Origin: Agapanthus africanus
Lineage: Eukaryota; Streptophyta; Magnoliopsida; Asparagales; Amaryllidaceae
Length of the DNA stretch: 64,000 bases
Reading direction: 5' to 3'
Assembly: GCA_030015575.1 (NCBI GenBank)
Contig: CM057337.1
Span: 374,441,582 to 374,505,581, forward strand
Notes under the pieces: generated by a model
Told to the model about the DNA's origin: nothing
Databases searched by the model: none
The model's input: only the letters and a program-made list of their open reading frames with translations
Program-made: the position numbers and the translations under genes
Shown: positions 37,301 to 47,682 of the stretch, piece by piece
Position numbering within the stretch: position 1 is the stretch's first letter
Layout: each line of letters opens with the position of its first letter

Positions 37301-38615
37301 AGGAGAGTGCACCTATTACGCTTATTGGATATTCTTCTTCCGAACCTTAGGCTGGTGGCAAAAGGTAGGGAAAGAAGAAAACCAATTAGCCTAAGTATGT
37401 TGTATAGAAGGTAAGAAATAAAGATATATGAAGGGATTGGAGTGAGGGCAAGGAAATATACGGTTACTGTCATGAATTTGAATAGTGAAAGAGGCATTAC
37501 GAGGAATACCCGGCTACCCCTTCGAAACATTTTCATGTTTCAGTTTTACTATGTGGTGTTAATTGAAAACTGTTTTCCCAATCAGATTCTGACTCCAGGG
37601 TATGCATTTACCAGACTTGATTCTCGCATCTGTATGGCGTTACGGATGCTGAGTGGGAGTAAGAGATATTGGGAATTGGGTGATTAGATCCTCTCTATAT
37701 CAGAATTCTTTGTAATTGGTGATATTTGAGGAAATTACCTGGGTTTTGCCTGACGGCAAATATTTGGTTTTGAATATCTATTGTTATGCACCAATTTCAA
37801 ACTGATATATCTATACGTTTATTTTATAAAGTTATTTAACTTTTTGAAATTATGTCTATAATATTTACCTATAGCAATTGATGGTTAGGTAAGGTGCATT
37901 CAACAACGGTGTAATTCTTCTTAAGTATAGCACAGTTTTCAACCTACGACGCACAGGGTTTGAGTTATCAAACTCAGAGGACTTATACAAAGTGCTGTAT
38001 GTTGTCCGATGTCCATCAGGACAAAGGGATTGGTACTCGTACTATATTCCATTTACTTATGACTTCTCTAGTTTTAAACAAGTATTTCGTTGAAATACAG
38101 GATCCAGATTTTGAGAAGTTGTAGGTATAAAAATAAATTAGAGAACCATATGTTGCAAGTATCAGGATTCTTCAAGCTGATCGAAAATGTAGATACTTGT
38201 GCTAGATATTCCGTTGTAAGTAATATATTTGAGAACTTGCTTCTTTCTCAGATTACTCATCCGTGAGTACGCTTCTTGATGAGTAATACTGCTTGGCCTT
38301 CTTCCATTTAGTTGATATGCACTTGAAACGGCTGCATGTATTTTGAATCTGGTTCCAATTAAATTAGTATCTTTGTTTCTATATTGGATATAGAATGTAT
38401 TCATATTTTAACGATGTTAAGGTATATAGAGTTGTCCGGTTTATGCTTAAAACCAGAATCCGGATAAACCCTATGCACGTTTTAGTAATGGCAGTTTGTG
38501 GGTTTTCCCGGGCTTTGACGAAGGTTAATATTCTACCATTTGGAAGATTTATATTGTTCTTGACTCGCCACATTTTTAGTAAAATGAATTCTTTTCAGAA
38601 AACATTAGTGAGAGT
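34320..38615 (+). other. Leader and unrecognisable 5' coding region of Angela-B
   Basis: No convincing gag. It shares with the other Angela copies the GCGGGGCGAGCG and ACATGTGGACTGCCG block (about 34910), a TAGTTAAGTAACCTAACGG block (about 35515), two GAGTGACCTCTTGGC/TTAGC segments (35785 and 35925) and a GCGACCATGACCCGACC block (about 36595). A 404-bp tandem duplication occupies about 36696-37430. Confidence 0.65.
36696..37430 (+). repeat. 404-bp tandem duplication in Angela-B
   Basis: The segment around 36735 (TATCACTACGAAGATCCAT) to 37020 is repeated from 37139 at a spacing of about 404 bases, including CTCCTAGTATTAGGAGAGT and ATTAGCCTAAGT. The chimeric element Y has the same duplication at about 54690-55440. 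Confidence 0.85.
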
Positions 38616-39780
38616 ATGGTAGAACTGGAAATGATTCCGGAACCACAAATGATTACTGAAAATTTAGTAGAACCTAAAAATTCAATTGGATTCAACAATC
38701 CATTAGCCACTCCGCAGATTTGGTGGGTAACCTCGGCCACCCGAGAGGTACTTCGGTTTTCTCAAAACGGTGACAGGGAGGTTTTGATGACCCAAGCTTG
38801 TCACTACTGCTGTTTTAGACTATGGGATCTGGCAGGTGAATGACTATAACGTCGTTCTAAATTAGCTTAAGAAGTGCATGTCTATATGATTTTGCCAGAG
38901 AGTTATAGTCAGTAGGAGCAGCGGAAGCATGGTGAGCAAGTAGCTTATGTCTATTTATAGACTAAAGCAAGTATAGCGGAGATAGATCATCTAGTTTTGA
39001 TATGACAATCATAGAGTTTGACTTCATCAGAACAACATATGGATTTAGTAAGAAGGTAGTAGGGAGTGATGCCTTGATATTTGGATGACATGCTCTTAAT
39101 AGGAAGTGATCTTTCTATTCTACGATCGGTTTTGTCACAAGGTGTTTCTCCACATAGGATCTGGATAAAATATCAGGGATTCTGGTCACTAGATCTATGG
39201 TTTTAGATTTAGATTTAGGAAGTGTCTCAATTTGGGTATTTTGACACTATTCTAAAGTGTTTTAGAATGGATGACTCCTGTGTGGTGGTGTACTCGCAGG
39301 TGATGGAGTCACCCTCTCTAAAGAGATGTCTTCTAGACTGATGACAAGAGTGATTTGCATGATTGACATATCACTTGCTTAGGCAACCGAGTTAATCATG
39401 AAATGTCAAGTACCACACCAGATATTGCTTTTGCACTGGCTGCAATAAGTATATATTAATCCAATCCTGGAGAAACATTGGAAAGCTGTTATGAACATAA
39501 GTGGATATTCTTGGTATATGATAACGATAGTCTCCTTCAGGAGGCGGTTATCATTTCAGGTTTTCAAGTTGACCTGGATGACAGAGTGACTGTCAGAGTT
39601 ATAGTTTTCCTTCTTTTGAGGGACGGTATGTTGGACAGGTGGTCCAAGCGGATAATGAGGAAGGCATGGTGCAGAATACTGATTAAATTCAGTGGAAGAT
39701 ACGGTCTAAGAAGTTTGTTGGATTTGGAGTTCATTTGTGAACTGGGTCCCATCAGATATCTAGACAAATTCTAAGACAGG
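38616..39780 (+). pseudogene. Decayed copia pol of Angela-B
   Basis: The reading frame from 38616 resembles the linker before copia RT (EPQM-TENLVEP... then a TREV-RF segment). Around 39000-39120 an RT remnant reads EFDFI then KKVVGSDALIF before stops. Around 39540-39710 there is an RNase H remnant (FQVDLDDRV, VFLL-DG). Frames change and stops intervene; not functional. Confidence 0.7.
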
Positions 39781-39999
39781 TATTGCTCATTTTGGGAGAG
39801 TCTTTCTCCGCGAAGTTGAGATATAGAGATAAAGATAGAAACATTGGAGCGGATCCACTTACTGAGGCTATTTCTCGAACGCAATAGTTTCACAAACGGG
39901 CTTTGCGAGACTGATTAGTAGAGAAGTTGGGTATTCGGTATCACACGGGCTGTGAGTATGCGACATCGCAATAATTAGCCTTAAGTGCAAGTGAGAGAT

Positions 40000-42086
40000 T
40001 GTTGGATATAATTCCCTTAAGTCAATTATTGTAATCGCAGGCACGCGATTGTGATGATTGGGGGAGGACCTATACGGGTAGAACAGTCTTACTCGAGATA
40101 ATAATATATTATCTGGTTTGTCTCTGTCATCATGTACATGCATTATGTGGTATTACAGATCACTATTACATGTTGATAAAGCCCATCAGATTCTTGCTTG
40201 ACTACCAGCATTATGATGGCGATTATATACGTGAGAGCTGAGTGGCTTATAAGCATATTCTTAAATGTCCATAGTCGAGAGAGTATTAAGACTGAGCATC
40301 GATACTCCGGAGCAGACTAGTGTATACCTTACGAGACCCCGACGAGGGGCGGTGGCCGGTCTTACAAGCCATTGGTGTCAGTTAGTCACCTAAGATAGTA
40401 TACATGTGCTCATTGGGTTATGAGTACACTGAACGGACTTGCCGGGAACATGCTAGATGGTATTATGCCTATTGTCAGATAGCAGTTCTCAGGTGACATG
40501 AATACAGGTTAGTCTGTTGACCTGAGATCGTCATTTGTCTCGTGTGAGTTCCTACTGTGCTTTGATTACTACCCTACCATGGCTCAAAGGAGTAGTGCAA
40601 ACAGGTTTTAGTTGGGTACAGTCCCGAACAACATGGAGACAGTGAGCGGATCGTCGGAGATTCGTCTCTCCCGGTATTGGGGGTTGATGTTGCGCGGTGC
40701 ACGGGTGACCATCACCAGAAATCCTTGGCCAAGATAGACGAGAATTACTGATTTGGATATGTAGTTTCTCAGTTGGTGATGGGTTTCATACTGACACAAA
40801 ATATCTCGTTATTAGGAGGTCTGACTTTATCCACCTCTAGACTTGATATGCGATACTCTTAGACGAACAGATTGGATTGTACGGAGATTGTCACCGACAG
40901 GCTCAGTAGGGATACGGATGAGTTTGCTCGTCGGCCTTCTTTGCGCTCAATACCTGGGTAGCCGTTACGTACTGCTAGTGCTACTGACGTGCTTGTGGTT
41001 AAACTCACTGCCAGCTTATTGACGAGTCTTTAGAGTCCTACACAGAGGGTTTCCCTAGTTCCGGTGAAATCATGTATTAGCCGTATTGAATACGTGCAGA
41101 GTTCCGATCGAATGATTGTATTAGTTATCCGGACTTTCGATCGGACGGTTGATAATACTAGCCGGCTCGGGATTGAGCCGGATTATTAAATCAGGTATTG
41201 ATTTAATAATTTACATATATGCATTTCGATATGTATATTCTAGTATTATGTTTTTCGTATTATTCTATTTCTTTGCGTATTCGTATTTTGGTACGAATAC
41301 AGATATGTATATACAGTAGAGTGTAATCCGTATTTATACGGAAAACATTCTAGAAGGTGGACACCTTATTTTAGATTTATCTATTTATTATAAATGGAAA
41401 ATGAGGTGTAAAGGAAGAGAGGGGAGTATGGTGAGAACCATACTTCAATAGTGTTGCACAAATGAATTAACAATTCATTTGTGCAAATTATTCAAGCATG
41501 GTTGGATTTTAAAATCGAAAAAATGAGATATACAAAACCATGCTTCATAGTGTGCTCTCTTGGTTGGATGGTTCATTTTTGACATGGGACTTTTTCTCAC
41601 CATTAGCTTCACTCTTCTCACTTCTTTTCTTGAGCTCCTCTACCTTCATTTTCAACCTTCTCTCTACAATCTCATGTGTCGAGAATCAAGAGAGGAGGTG
41701 GGATAGACACACACATAGAACACTTCACTACATCCTAGACACTCTAGATTAGCAACCTAGAGTTCCTAATTGCTTCACTAGATTCTTAGTGTGGAGCTAG
41801 AGCAATGAGCTACATCTCTCGAGTGGATCATCTTCGATGGAGGAATACCGGTGATCAAGCTCGATCCAAAGGAACTCTATGAGCCAAGGAAGATGGTAGA
41901 AGACCGAAGAACACGGTTCATTCGGTATAATGCTTCTATTACAGTAGATAACTTCTTTATAGCTTGCTAGTTTCATGTTTGGTTTCGATTCTAGGTAGTT
42001 GTTTCTAGCGCCAAGTTTCTTTAACATCAAAATTTTTCTTTCCGCAACGGCCGCGGTCGATGGCCAGAGTGCTAGGAACCCTAACA
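40000..42086 (+). repeat. 3' LTR of Angela-B
   Basis: 2087 bp, begins TGTTGGATATAATTCCCTT directly after a purine tract and ends CTAGGAACCCTAACA. It contains an inserted segment of roughly 30-45 bp around 40733-40770 absent from the 5' LTR. Confidence 0.92.
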
Positions 42087-42666
42087 TAACTGTTAATTTT
42101 GTACCCACTCAACGGTGAAAAAGTGGTAGAATCATATAAAATTTGGTGTATCGACATCTTAGATGATAAAGGTGAAGATGATAAATGCCGATTGTCGAAA
42201 AAAATCATGGAGTATGGTTTTTTTTGACGCCATAGGAGGAAATTCTCTCCTATGGCATCTTTCCTCTCTCTGTGTGTGTGTAAGCTGATGGGTTATGGAT
42301 CAGCCATGTGTTATACAAGCAATCTTAACAGCTATCATGCTTATAAATTTTTTGGCCCTAGCCTATGAGTGACAAGAACGATTCAAATGAAGTTATATCC
42401 TTCACCAATTTCGAATATAAATGTACCTTCTTATTTTCTTTGTCGGTATTCATCTTTTTTCTATTGTTATTTATCTGCATCCATTTGTCTATTGATTCTT
42501 TTTGTGATCCCTTTTTCTTCTCAAATATTTGCGCCCACATACAGCAATTCCATCTGACTAGTAACATAGTCATAGGATCTTGGACATTTGTATTAAGTCC
42601 AAATCTCCTACTATTTTGCTGCATTGCGGCAACGTCTGACTCAATTTCATATTCATTCATCTCCAG

Positions 42667-42917
42667 ATTGGTGCCCATGGCACCGGTGCAAGATTGCCTC
42701 CAATTGATGAACAGGTTGTCAGCATGAAACTGGTTACTCCTGCAAAGGGAACGATGGAGCTTTCTAGAGATAAAGACCCTGAACTCTTCTATCTCGCTCG
42801 CTGTGGTTTAGGTGGCCTTGGTGTGGTTGCAGAAGTCACCATTCAGTGTGTTGACCGACATGAGCTTGTTGAGCACACTTTTGTGTCTAATATCAACGAA
42901 ATCAGGAAAAACCACAA
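42667..42917 (+). CDS. GLDH: L-galactono-1,4-lactone dehydrogenase, exon 2 (residues 204-287)
   Basis: 251-bp exon that continues the FAD-binding domain. It opens with IGAHGTGARLPPIDEQVVSM, the conserved GAHGTG turn near the flavin, then LVTPAKGTMELS, ELFYLARCGLGGLGVVAEVT and ends EIRKNHK, all as expected for plant GLDH. Phase 0 at the 5' side and phase 2 at the 3' side: the last codon is completed by the first base of exon 3. Acceptor CTCCAG before 42667 and donor GTAATT after 42917. GC content is clearly lower than in exon 1. A few hundred bases of unique intron lie between the MITE and this exon. Confidence 0.95.
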
Positions 42918-43062
42918 GTAATTTTCCGATGGTCAATCTTTTTATTTCCCTTGTTTATGAATCACTATGTAAATTGTTTTTCTGAAGTTTCTTTGCTTCT
43001 CATACTGAAGATTGCTGGCCCTGTAACACAAAGATTTAATTGTTGCATTCCTCCACTTGCAG
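42918..43062 (+). other. GLDH: GLDH intron 2
   Basis: 145-bp intron with GTAATT donor and CACTTGCAG acceptor, T-rich, with no insertion. It is the only normally sized intron of the gene in this window. Confidence 0.9.
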
Positions 43063-43245
43063 GAAATGGCTTTCAGAAAACAAGCATTTGAAGTATTTGT
43101 GGATTCCGTATACCGATGCAGTTGTAGTTGTACAGTGTAATCCTCTTTCAAAGTGGAATCACCCAAAATTCAAATCTAAATATGGGGAAGATGAAGCAAT
43201 ACAACATGTGCGAAATTTTTACCGTGATTCTTTGAAGAAATACAG
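43063..43245 (+). CDS. GLDH: L-galactono-1,4-lactone dehydrogenase, exon 3 (residues 288-347)
   Basis: 183-bp exon, reading KWLSENKHLKYLWIPYTDAV, then VVVQCNPLSKW, and DEAIQHVRNFYRDSLKKY, the start of the substrate-binding part in plant GLDH. It joins exon 2 in frame (one base completes a Lys codon). The most likely end is AAATACAG at 43245, followed by GCAAGT, which fits a GC-AG donor. Reading on instead gives four more residues and a stop at 43262-43264. The rest of the protein (about 260 residues in other plants) is not in the window. What is present is free of stops and frameshifts. Confidence 0.92.
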
Positions 43246-43272
43246 GCAAGTCCATTTTCTATAGTGTTCATA

Positions 43273-43449
43273 TGTGAAAAGAACCAAGAAGAAATAATTT
43301 ATTAGCTTAATAAAATATGAGTTCCTACTATACATATATAAGGGAGAGTAATAGACCACCTCTCCGACTACAAGGAATATAGGACTAAAGCTAATTATAT
43401 TAATAACACACCGGAATATGGTACTAAAGCTAATTATATTAATAATACA
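43273..43449 (-). repeat. 3' LTR of copia element R
   Basis: About 177 bp, reads TGTATTATTAATATAATTAG... to ...TTCTTTTCACA on the minus strand, directly after a CTTGCGGGAG purine tract. Contains two copies of a roughly 40-bp segment ending AGCTAATTATATTAATAA (plus strand). The left border is approximate. Confidence 0.65.
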
Positions 43450-43578
43450 CTCCCGCAAGTTGGAGCATAGATGCCAATCATGCCGAGCTTGAATAGATGA
43501 CGATTGAAAACCGGTTGAGAAAGATTTGGTAAGAATATTTGGCAGATGAGCCGAAGAGAAAATATATTGGAGCGCAAC

Positions 43579-43995
43579 TGTAGGGTGTTTTCGTCACCCT
43601 ATTGAGATGGGAATACGCGTCGCTTGTCAAGCGTACTACAGATTCCTCCTGCTTAGGATAGGCGGGGGTTTATTGATTGTGCGGATCCGAATTTCTGGCA
43701 CCTGCGTACTAAACTGCCGTTAATTACCCTTCGTTATTGGAGTGAGAGAACCTCCGATTGACGGGGCAAACAGGTCATGCGAACCCAACGTGCAGTGTGC
43801 GTATGTGTCTTGAGGGGTTTTGGATATATCGGGGGGCCTCGCAGAGTTTATGGGGGTCTCGCACCCGGATAGCGGGCTGGGGGTCAAGAAGGCTAGACTC
43901 GAACATGGCCTACTTGATATGGACTTGGGTCCGCTTGCTTGGGGTTGACTTTGATTTTGACTTGGTCAACCGGGATGCAATTTTTGACCCCAATA
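43579..43995 (-). repeat. 3' LTR of element X
   Basis: 417 bp, aligns along its length with 61092-61512. The element-strand start is TATTGGGG instead of TGTTGGGG, one change. Confidence 0.88.
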
Positions 43996-44086
43996 AAGTG
44001 CCCCCATCAATAAATGCACACCACACATGTGAGTCGTGTGCATGAAATTGATGGATTTTCTTTCGCATGAAGGCGACTTGATGTCT

Positions 44087-44396
44087 CCGGCACGGAGTGA
44101 TTTGGTTCCCGCTTTATGGGAAGCCGTCATTGCCCTTTTTACGACATGGACGGTCGACGCTTGATGCGTCTCCGAGGTGGAGTGTCCGTGGTAGACGTTT
44201 CCCCGGCACAGAGTGATTTGATTCCCGCTTTGTGGGAAACCGGCACTGTCCTTTTTACGACATGGACGGTCGATACTTGATGCGTCTCCGAGACGGAGTG
44301 TCCGTGGTAGACGTTTTCCCGGCACGGAGCGATTTGGTTCCTGCTTTGTGGGAAGCCGACACTGCCCTTTTTACGACATGGACGGTCGACGGCACG
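44087..44396. repeat. 116-bp tandem repeat, about 2.7 copies
   Basis: Units start at 44087, 44203 and 44319 with CCGGCACGGAGTGATTTG-type beginnings and contain TTTTTACGACATGGACGGTC. The first two units are exactly 116 bp apart with few differences. Located between gag and 3' LTR of element X. Confidence 0.92.
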
Positions 44397-44550
44397 AAGT
44401 GTCGCTGGTTGATTCCGAGTCGAAACAAAATTCCGACAGGGAAGGCAGATACACCGAGGTGAAATATGATTTCGACACGGGATACACTCTGAGACGAAAC
44501 ATGATTCCGACGCAGAGATTGTTGATTTGATTTGATTTGGGTTGATATCA

Positions 44551-45370
44551 GCATCGCTACACTAGAATATGGTACCAGAAATGAATCATCATTTGCCATG
44601 AGAGGATTTAGGGATTTTGGTTTTGGTCGGTATCTGTATTGCTGCACTGGAATAATACCAGGAGAAACTCATCATTTGCCTCGGGAGGATTTGGGAATTG
44701 AGCATCTGCATTGCTGCACTGGAATAATACCATGAGCAACTCATCATTTGCCTTTGCCTATTGGGAAGCGATGGCCTATGAGACAGATTTAGATCCTTAT
44801 CACCTAAGGCTTTTCAATTTTATAAGCCGTAAAAGTCTCATAAAAGCATTTTCTCCCCACAAGTCGTAAGGATCCCATAGATGCATTTTCTTCTTAGGAG
44901 TCGTGAGGACCCCCAAGTGTGTTTTCCTTTGTGAGTCGTAAGGATCTCGCAAGTTTTGTTCTCATGCATCGTGAGGACACATGAGTGGGTCTTTCCAGAT
45001 GGAGCATAATTCTAAGGGTGGAGACCGGCCGCTACACTGGTGATTGCGGTGGGGCATAAGTGTGATGAGAATTATTGGAGCCCGTGGATTGTATACGGTA
45101 GTTAATTTGGGGGCTGGGAGAATTTTGGGAAATTGGATTTTGGTTGGCGTCTGCATCGCTACACTGGAATATGGTAACAGGAGCGACTCATCATTTGCCG
45201 TTGGGACATCTAGGGATTTGAAATTTTGGTTGGCGTCTGCATCGCTGCTCTGGAATATGGTACCGGGAGCGACTCATTATTCGCCATTTGGGAACTTGGA
45301 ATTTGGTTTTTGGTTCGCATCTGCATCGCTGCACTGGAATATGGTACCAGGAGCGACTCATCATTCGCCA
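44551..45370. repeat. Six dispersed 45-bp repeats in element X
   Basis: GCATCGCTGCACTGGAATAT-type cores followed by a CTCATCATTTGCC block begin at about 44551, 44637, 44708, 45153, 45239 and 45323. Spacing is 71-86 bp within two clusters of three. Lengths and divergence do not fit a CRISPR array. Confidence 0.85.
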
Positions 45371-45712
45371 TTTGGAAGGCTTTTTTTACCGCGATTGCTA
45401 TATCATTTCAGCTTTTCTTATCGCGAAGGTCGCGATTGACCTATCATTTCGGCTATTTATTCGCGGTTGTCCCATCATTTCGGTTTTATTTTCTTATTTA
45501 TTTTATTCGTTGATTTTTATTGCGAGTTGCTCATCATTTCGGCTTTTCTTTTTTCTTTTATTTACACATTTTTTTATTTACACATTTTTTTACATTCCCA
45601 GTTTAACGACTTAGGGTCGTTTGTTCCCAGTTTAACGACGTGGTGGTCCGCTTTATTTAGAGAAAGGCAGATGTCTGAGAGAATCAGGTTCTTGAAGGAC
45701 TTCGGTCCTCAT
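45371..45712. other. Element X, pyrimidine-rich stretch, no gene
   Basis: Further low-order repeats of CATCATTTCGGCTTTT type with TCGCG blocks, then T-rich sequence. No coding sequence recognised. Confidence 0.5.
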
Positions 45713-45913
45713 TTATATGAAATTGGCGGTCGCAGCTTGACTGTTTGTTAACACGCTTTTAGACAGTTCCATCTCTCCTGCTTTGTATTGCTTTTCAACC
45801 CAATCTTTGAAGCCGAAGCATTCCTCAATGACTTGACTTATCACTCTGTCATAGGGGCAATATTTAGGGTCATTGGTCATATTCGCTTCTTGCGGTCTCT
45901 TTGATTCTGACAA
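45713..45913 (-). pseudogene. Gag C-terminal extension behind an in-frame stop
   Basis: In frame with the gag above, separated only by TAA. Matches the C-x-Y-H/D-R ... E-x-C-F-x-F-K region of plant gypsy gags, but the expected His positions are Asp and Gln here. Confidence 0.65.
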
Positions 45914-46825
45914 TTATAGACCGTTTCTTAGGGCATCTTTGAATATTTTACGGACTGTCCCTTTGAAGGAATATACCTTATCTAGCTTCTGTTTTAGTGG
46001 AGCTTCTCTTCCCTCTCCGAACATTGGTTTCCGAGGCCGGTTGGCATTAGGCCTGCTCATCCCTTGCTTATTTCGGTTAGCCGAGGTGTTGAAAGATTCA
46101 GAATTGTTGGAATTTCCTCCTGTGCGATTATCGTCCTTTTGGTTTCTCCAGGACCTATTGTTATTTTGGGAATCAGAGGAGGATTTCTGTTTTGAGCGCT
46201 TCAACATCTGAACTTTCCTGGTCAGCTCTTGGAATGTTTTAAGACCCGCGGTGCATGGAAACGGGGCCATCCAATTGTTGAGATTTCCGATGAGGAGATT
46301 GACAGATTGGTCCTGCTCTATCGGCGGTGCACATTTGACGGAGAGATTGCGCCATCGGGTTATAAAATCCGTGCTGCTTTCGTTGTTCTTTGGCTTGGTC
46401 CTTACTAGGTCAGCAATGGTAATCTTATCGCTGACACTTATGAACCTTTGTCGGAACAGAGATTCCATTTGGACGAAAGTAGTAACGGAGCCATCCGGTA
46501 TGCTAGTGTACCAGTTGAAGGCGACATCAGTTAAGCTATTAACGAATTGGCGGAGGAAAAACGCATCATTGCCCCCAGTATTCCCGCATGAGGCTTTAAA
46601 GTGGGCAATGTGCTGATTCGCATTTCCCGTCCCATCAAATCTTCCGAATTTGGGGATGACATAGCCGCTAGGAAATTCTATCAGATCATACTGAGCAGGA
46701 TATGTTCTCCTACTACTGCTGATATTTTTTTGCGCTTCGGTTTCGGCTACCAATATTTTGACTTTGTTGGCAACCAAATCCATGATTTGATCTTGAGTTA
46801 GCGGGCTACTGTCATCGGTAGCCAA
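45914..46825 (-). CDS. Gag of element X
   Basis: 303 codons. The domain from about 45 to 190 is a Ty3/gypsy-type retrotransposon gag: IPKFGRFDGTGN, HIAHFKASCG, FFLRQFVNSLTDVAFNWY and MESLFRQRF, followed by TDFITRWRNLS. The C-terminal part is rich in Ser, Asn, Arg and Lys. A TAA stop ends it at 45914-45916, yet the same frame stays open for a further 66 codons (45713-45913) and there encodes the usual next part of such gags (RPQEANMTNDPKYCPYDR, then EECFGFKDWVEK), a degenerate zinc-knuckle-like region. The stop therefore probably truncates an originally longer gag. No pol follows. Confidence 0.85.
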   Translation of the reverse strand: MATDDSSPLTQDQIMDLVANKVKILVAETEAQKNISSSRRTYPAQYDLIEFPSGYVIPKFGRFDGTGNANQHIAHFKASCGNTGGNDAFFLRQFVNSLTDVAFNWYTSIPDGSVTTFVQMESLFRQRFISVSDKITIADLVRTKPKNNESSTDFITRWRNLSVKCAPPIEQDQSVNLLIGNLNNWMAPFPCTAGLKTFQELTRKVQMLKRSKQKSSSDSQNNNRSWRNQKDDNRTGGNSNNSESFNTSANRNKQGMSRPNANRPRKPMFGEGREAPLKQKLDKVYSFKGTVRKIFKDALRNGL

Positions 46826-47208
46826 GACATTTGCCGAGATAGGATGCGACTTTCATGCGGTCCGCCCACCTTTGGATTTGAGGGAATAGGCGTTGGCTGT
46901 CTCTGGATACCGTTTTCCGGTTCATAAGCAGAACCCTATGCTTGATTGGACGGCTGAGAGGCAACTTGGACCGTGAGTTGCATCACGACATTCGTCAAGT
47001 CGTCAATTTTGGAGTAAAGTTTGGCCATCTCCTTGTCTTTATTTATGAGCTGTTTTCGGAGCTTTTGGAGAAGTTGCCGCTCTGCGGTCTTAGGACGAAA
47101 GATTGGCCCATTTTCGCTTTCCGAGCCCGACTCCTTATGAACTGAGAGATCTCTCTGCTTATCAGCCTCATTGGAAGGGTTTTCATTACCTCCCAGAGAA
47201 TGCTGGTC
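46826..47208 (-). other. Element X, spacer between two ORFs
   Basis: About 380 bp between the upstream basic ORF and gag. Short open frames exist on both strands but none carries a recognisable motif. Confidence 0.4.
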
Positions 47209-47682
47209 TTAGGAAGTGGCAGACACATTCATACCAGATTGGATCTGAGATGTGGTGGCCCCGTCCTTTTTCTTGCTGTGCGTGTTCACCATGTAGACAG
47301 TGTGGACCACATATCCAGCCGTCTCTTTATCTTTGGCGGGATAACCCTGTTCTTGGAGCCTCATGAAGTGCAGCCTAGCATGAGCCCTAGCCTTTTTGTT
47401 GGCTCTATATCTGAGCCTTTTCTGTCTTGGCTTCTCGATTTTGAGGGCTTGGCGGGCATCCGTCATCCAGGAAGCCATCGTGAGCCGATTAATGGGGAGC
47501 TTAGAGAAGATACCCAATTGAGCAGTTATCAGGGGTGCCGCTGGAGCTTGCCCGAGATGCCTTGTTACTTTGTAGGTGTTGATGGCCTTGTCCTCAGCTG
47601 GGGCTAAGGAAAGTTGTTCAAACACTGACTTGCGTTTGGGTTGTGGTGCTCTCGAGATCACCACATTTGGCCTCTTGCTTTT
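47209..47682 (-). CDS. Upstream basic ORF of element X, interrupted by Y
   Basis: Open frame on the minus strand from the insertion point at 47682 to a stop at 47209. It reads KSVFEQLSLAPAEDKAINTY and later a highly basic stretch (KPRQKRLRYRANKKARAHAR). The SVF-L motif recalls linker regions of plant gypsy polyproteins, but the location upstream of gag is unusual and I do not know its role. Across insertion Y the same frame continues from 60735 to 60832 (PQAPVTDKPASK then SKRPNVV), bounded by a TGA. The frame was therefore open before Y inserted. No good start codon is seen on the far side. Confidence 0.5.
   Translation of the reverse strand, partial: KSKRPNVVISRAPQPKRKSVFEQLSLAPAEDKAINTYKVTRHLGQAPAAPLITAQLGIFSKLPINRLTMASWMTDARQALKIEKPRQKRLRYRANKKARAHARLHFMRLQEQGYPAKDKETAGYVVHTVYMVNTHSKKKDGATTSQIQSGMNVSATS

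Larger units (their letters stand above)
32286..42086 (+). mobile_element. Angela-type copia element B
   Basis: 9.8-kb plus-strand element, same strand as GLDH, inserted in a MITE. 5' LTR 32286-34306, primer-binding site, leader, decayed pol, polypurine tract AAGTGAGAGAT just before 40000, 3' LTR 40000-42086. Left flank GGTAA; right flank TAACT fits the same duplication with loss of GG. The LTRs differ by point changes and an extra segment of roughly 30-45 bp in the 3' LTR (around 40733-40770), so it is older than A2 and the Tekay element. Its leader is a diverged relative of the A2 leader. Confidence 0.9.
32098..42264. mobile_element. MITE of the same family, copy 2, split by Angela-B
   Basis: Left end GGAAAGGTGCCATAGGAGG at 32098 and right end CCTATGGCATCTTTCC at 42264 are inverted copies. 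The sequence left of 32286 (AAAAAGTTCTATTGTCGGTA) and right of 42086 (GTACCCACTCAACGGTG) lines up with the uninterrupted copy 1 around 31858-31920. About 366 bp without the insertion. Confidence 0.75.
18241..42666 (+). other. GLDH: GLDH intron 1, 24.4 kb, filled with mobile elements
   Basis: Donor GTAATG at 18241 and acceptor CTCCAG ending at 42666. Joining the exons gives IVQ then IGAHGTGA, matching the family with no gap. It contains an 11.1-kb Tekay element, a 9.8-kb Angela-type element and at least three MITEs; without them about 3 kb would remain. Splicing across this distance is inferred from exon continuity, not shown. Confidence 0.85.

Noticed and set aside
34320..38615. Gag gene of Angela-B
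   Set aside because: I looked for a CCHC knuckle and copia gag motifs in all plus-strand frames and saw none.
42365..42727. 120-codon plus-strand frame upstream of and overlapping exon 2
   Set aside because: Different register from GLDH; the T-rich part is the end of intron 1 before the acceptor at 42666.
17632..43245. GLDH as a processed (intronless) pseudogene
   Set aside because: Introns with proper splice sites separate the three exons and there are no stops or frameshifts in the coding parts.
44087..45370. CRISPR-like array
   Set aside because: Units are 116 bp head to tail or irregular 45-bp repeats, in a plant retrotransposon; no short identical repeats with unique spacers.
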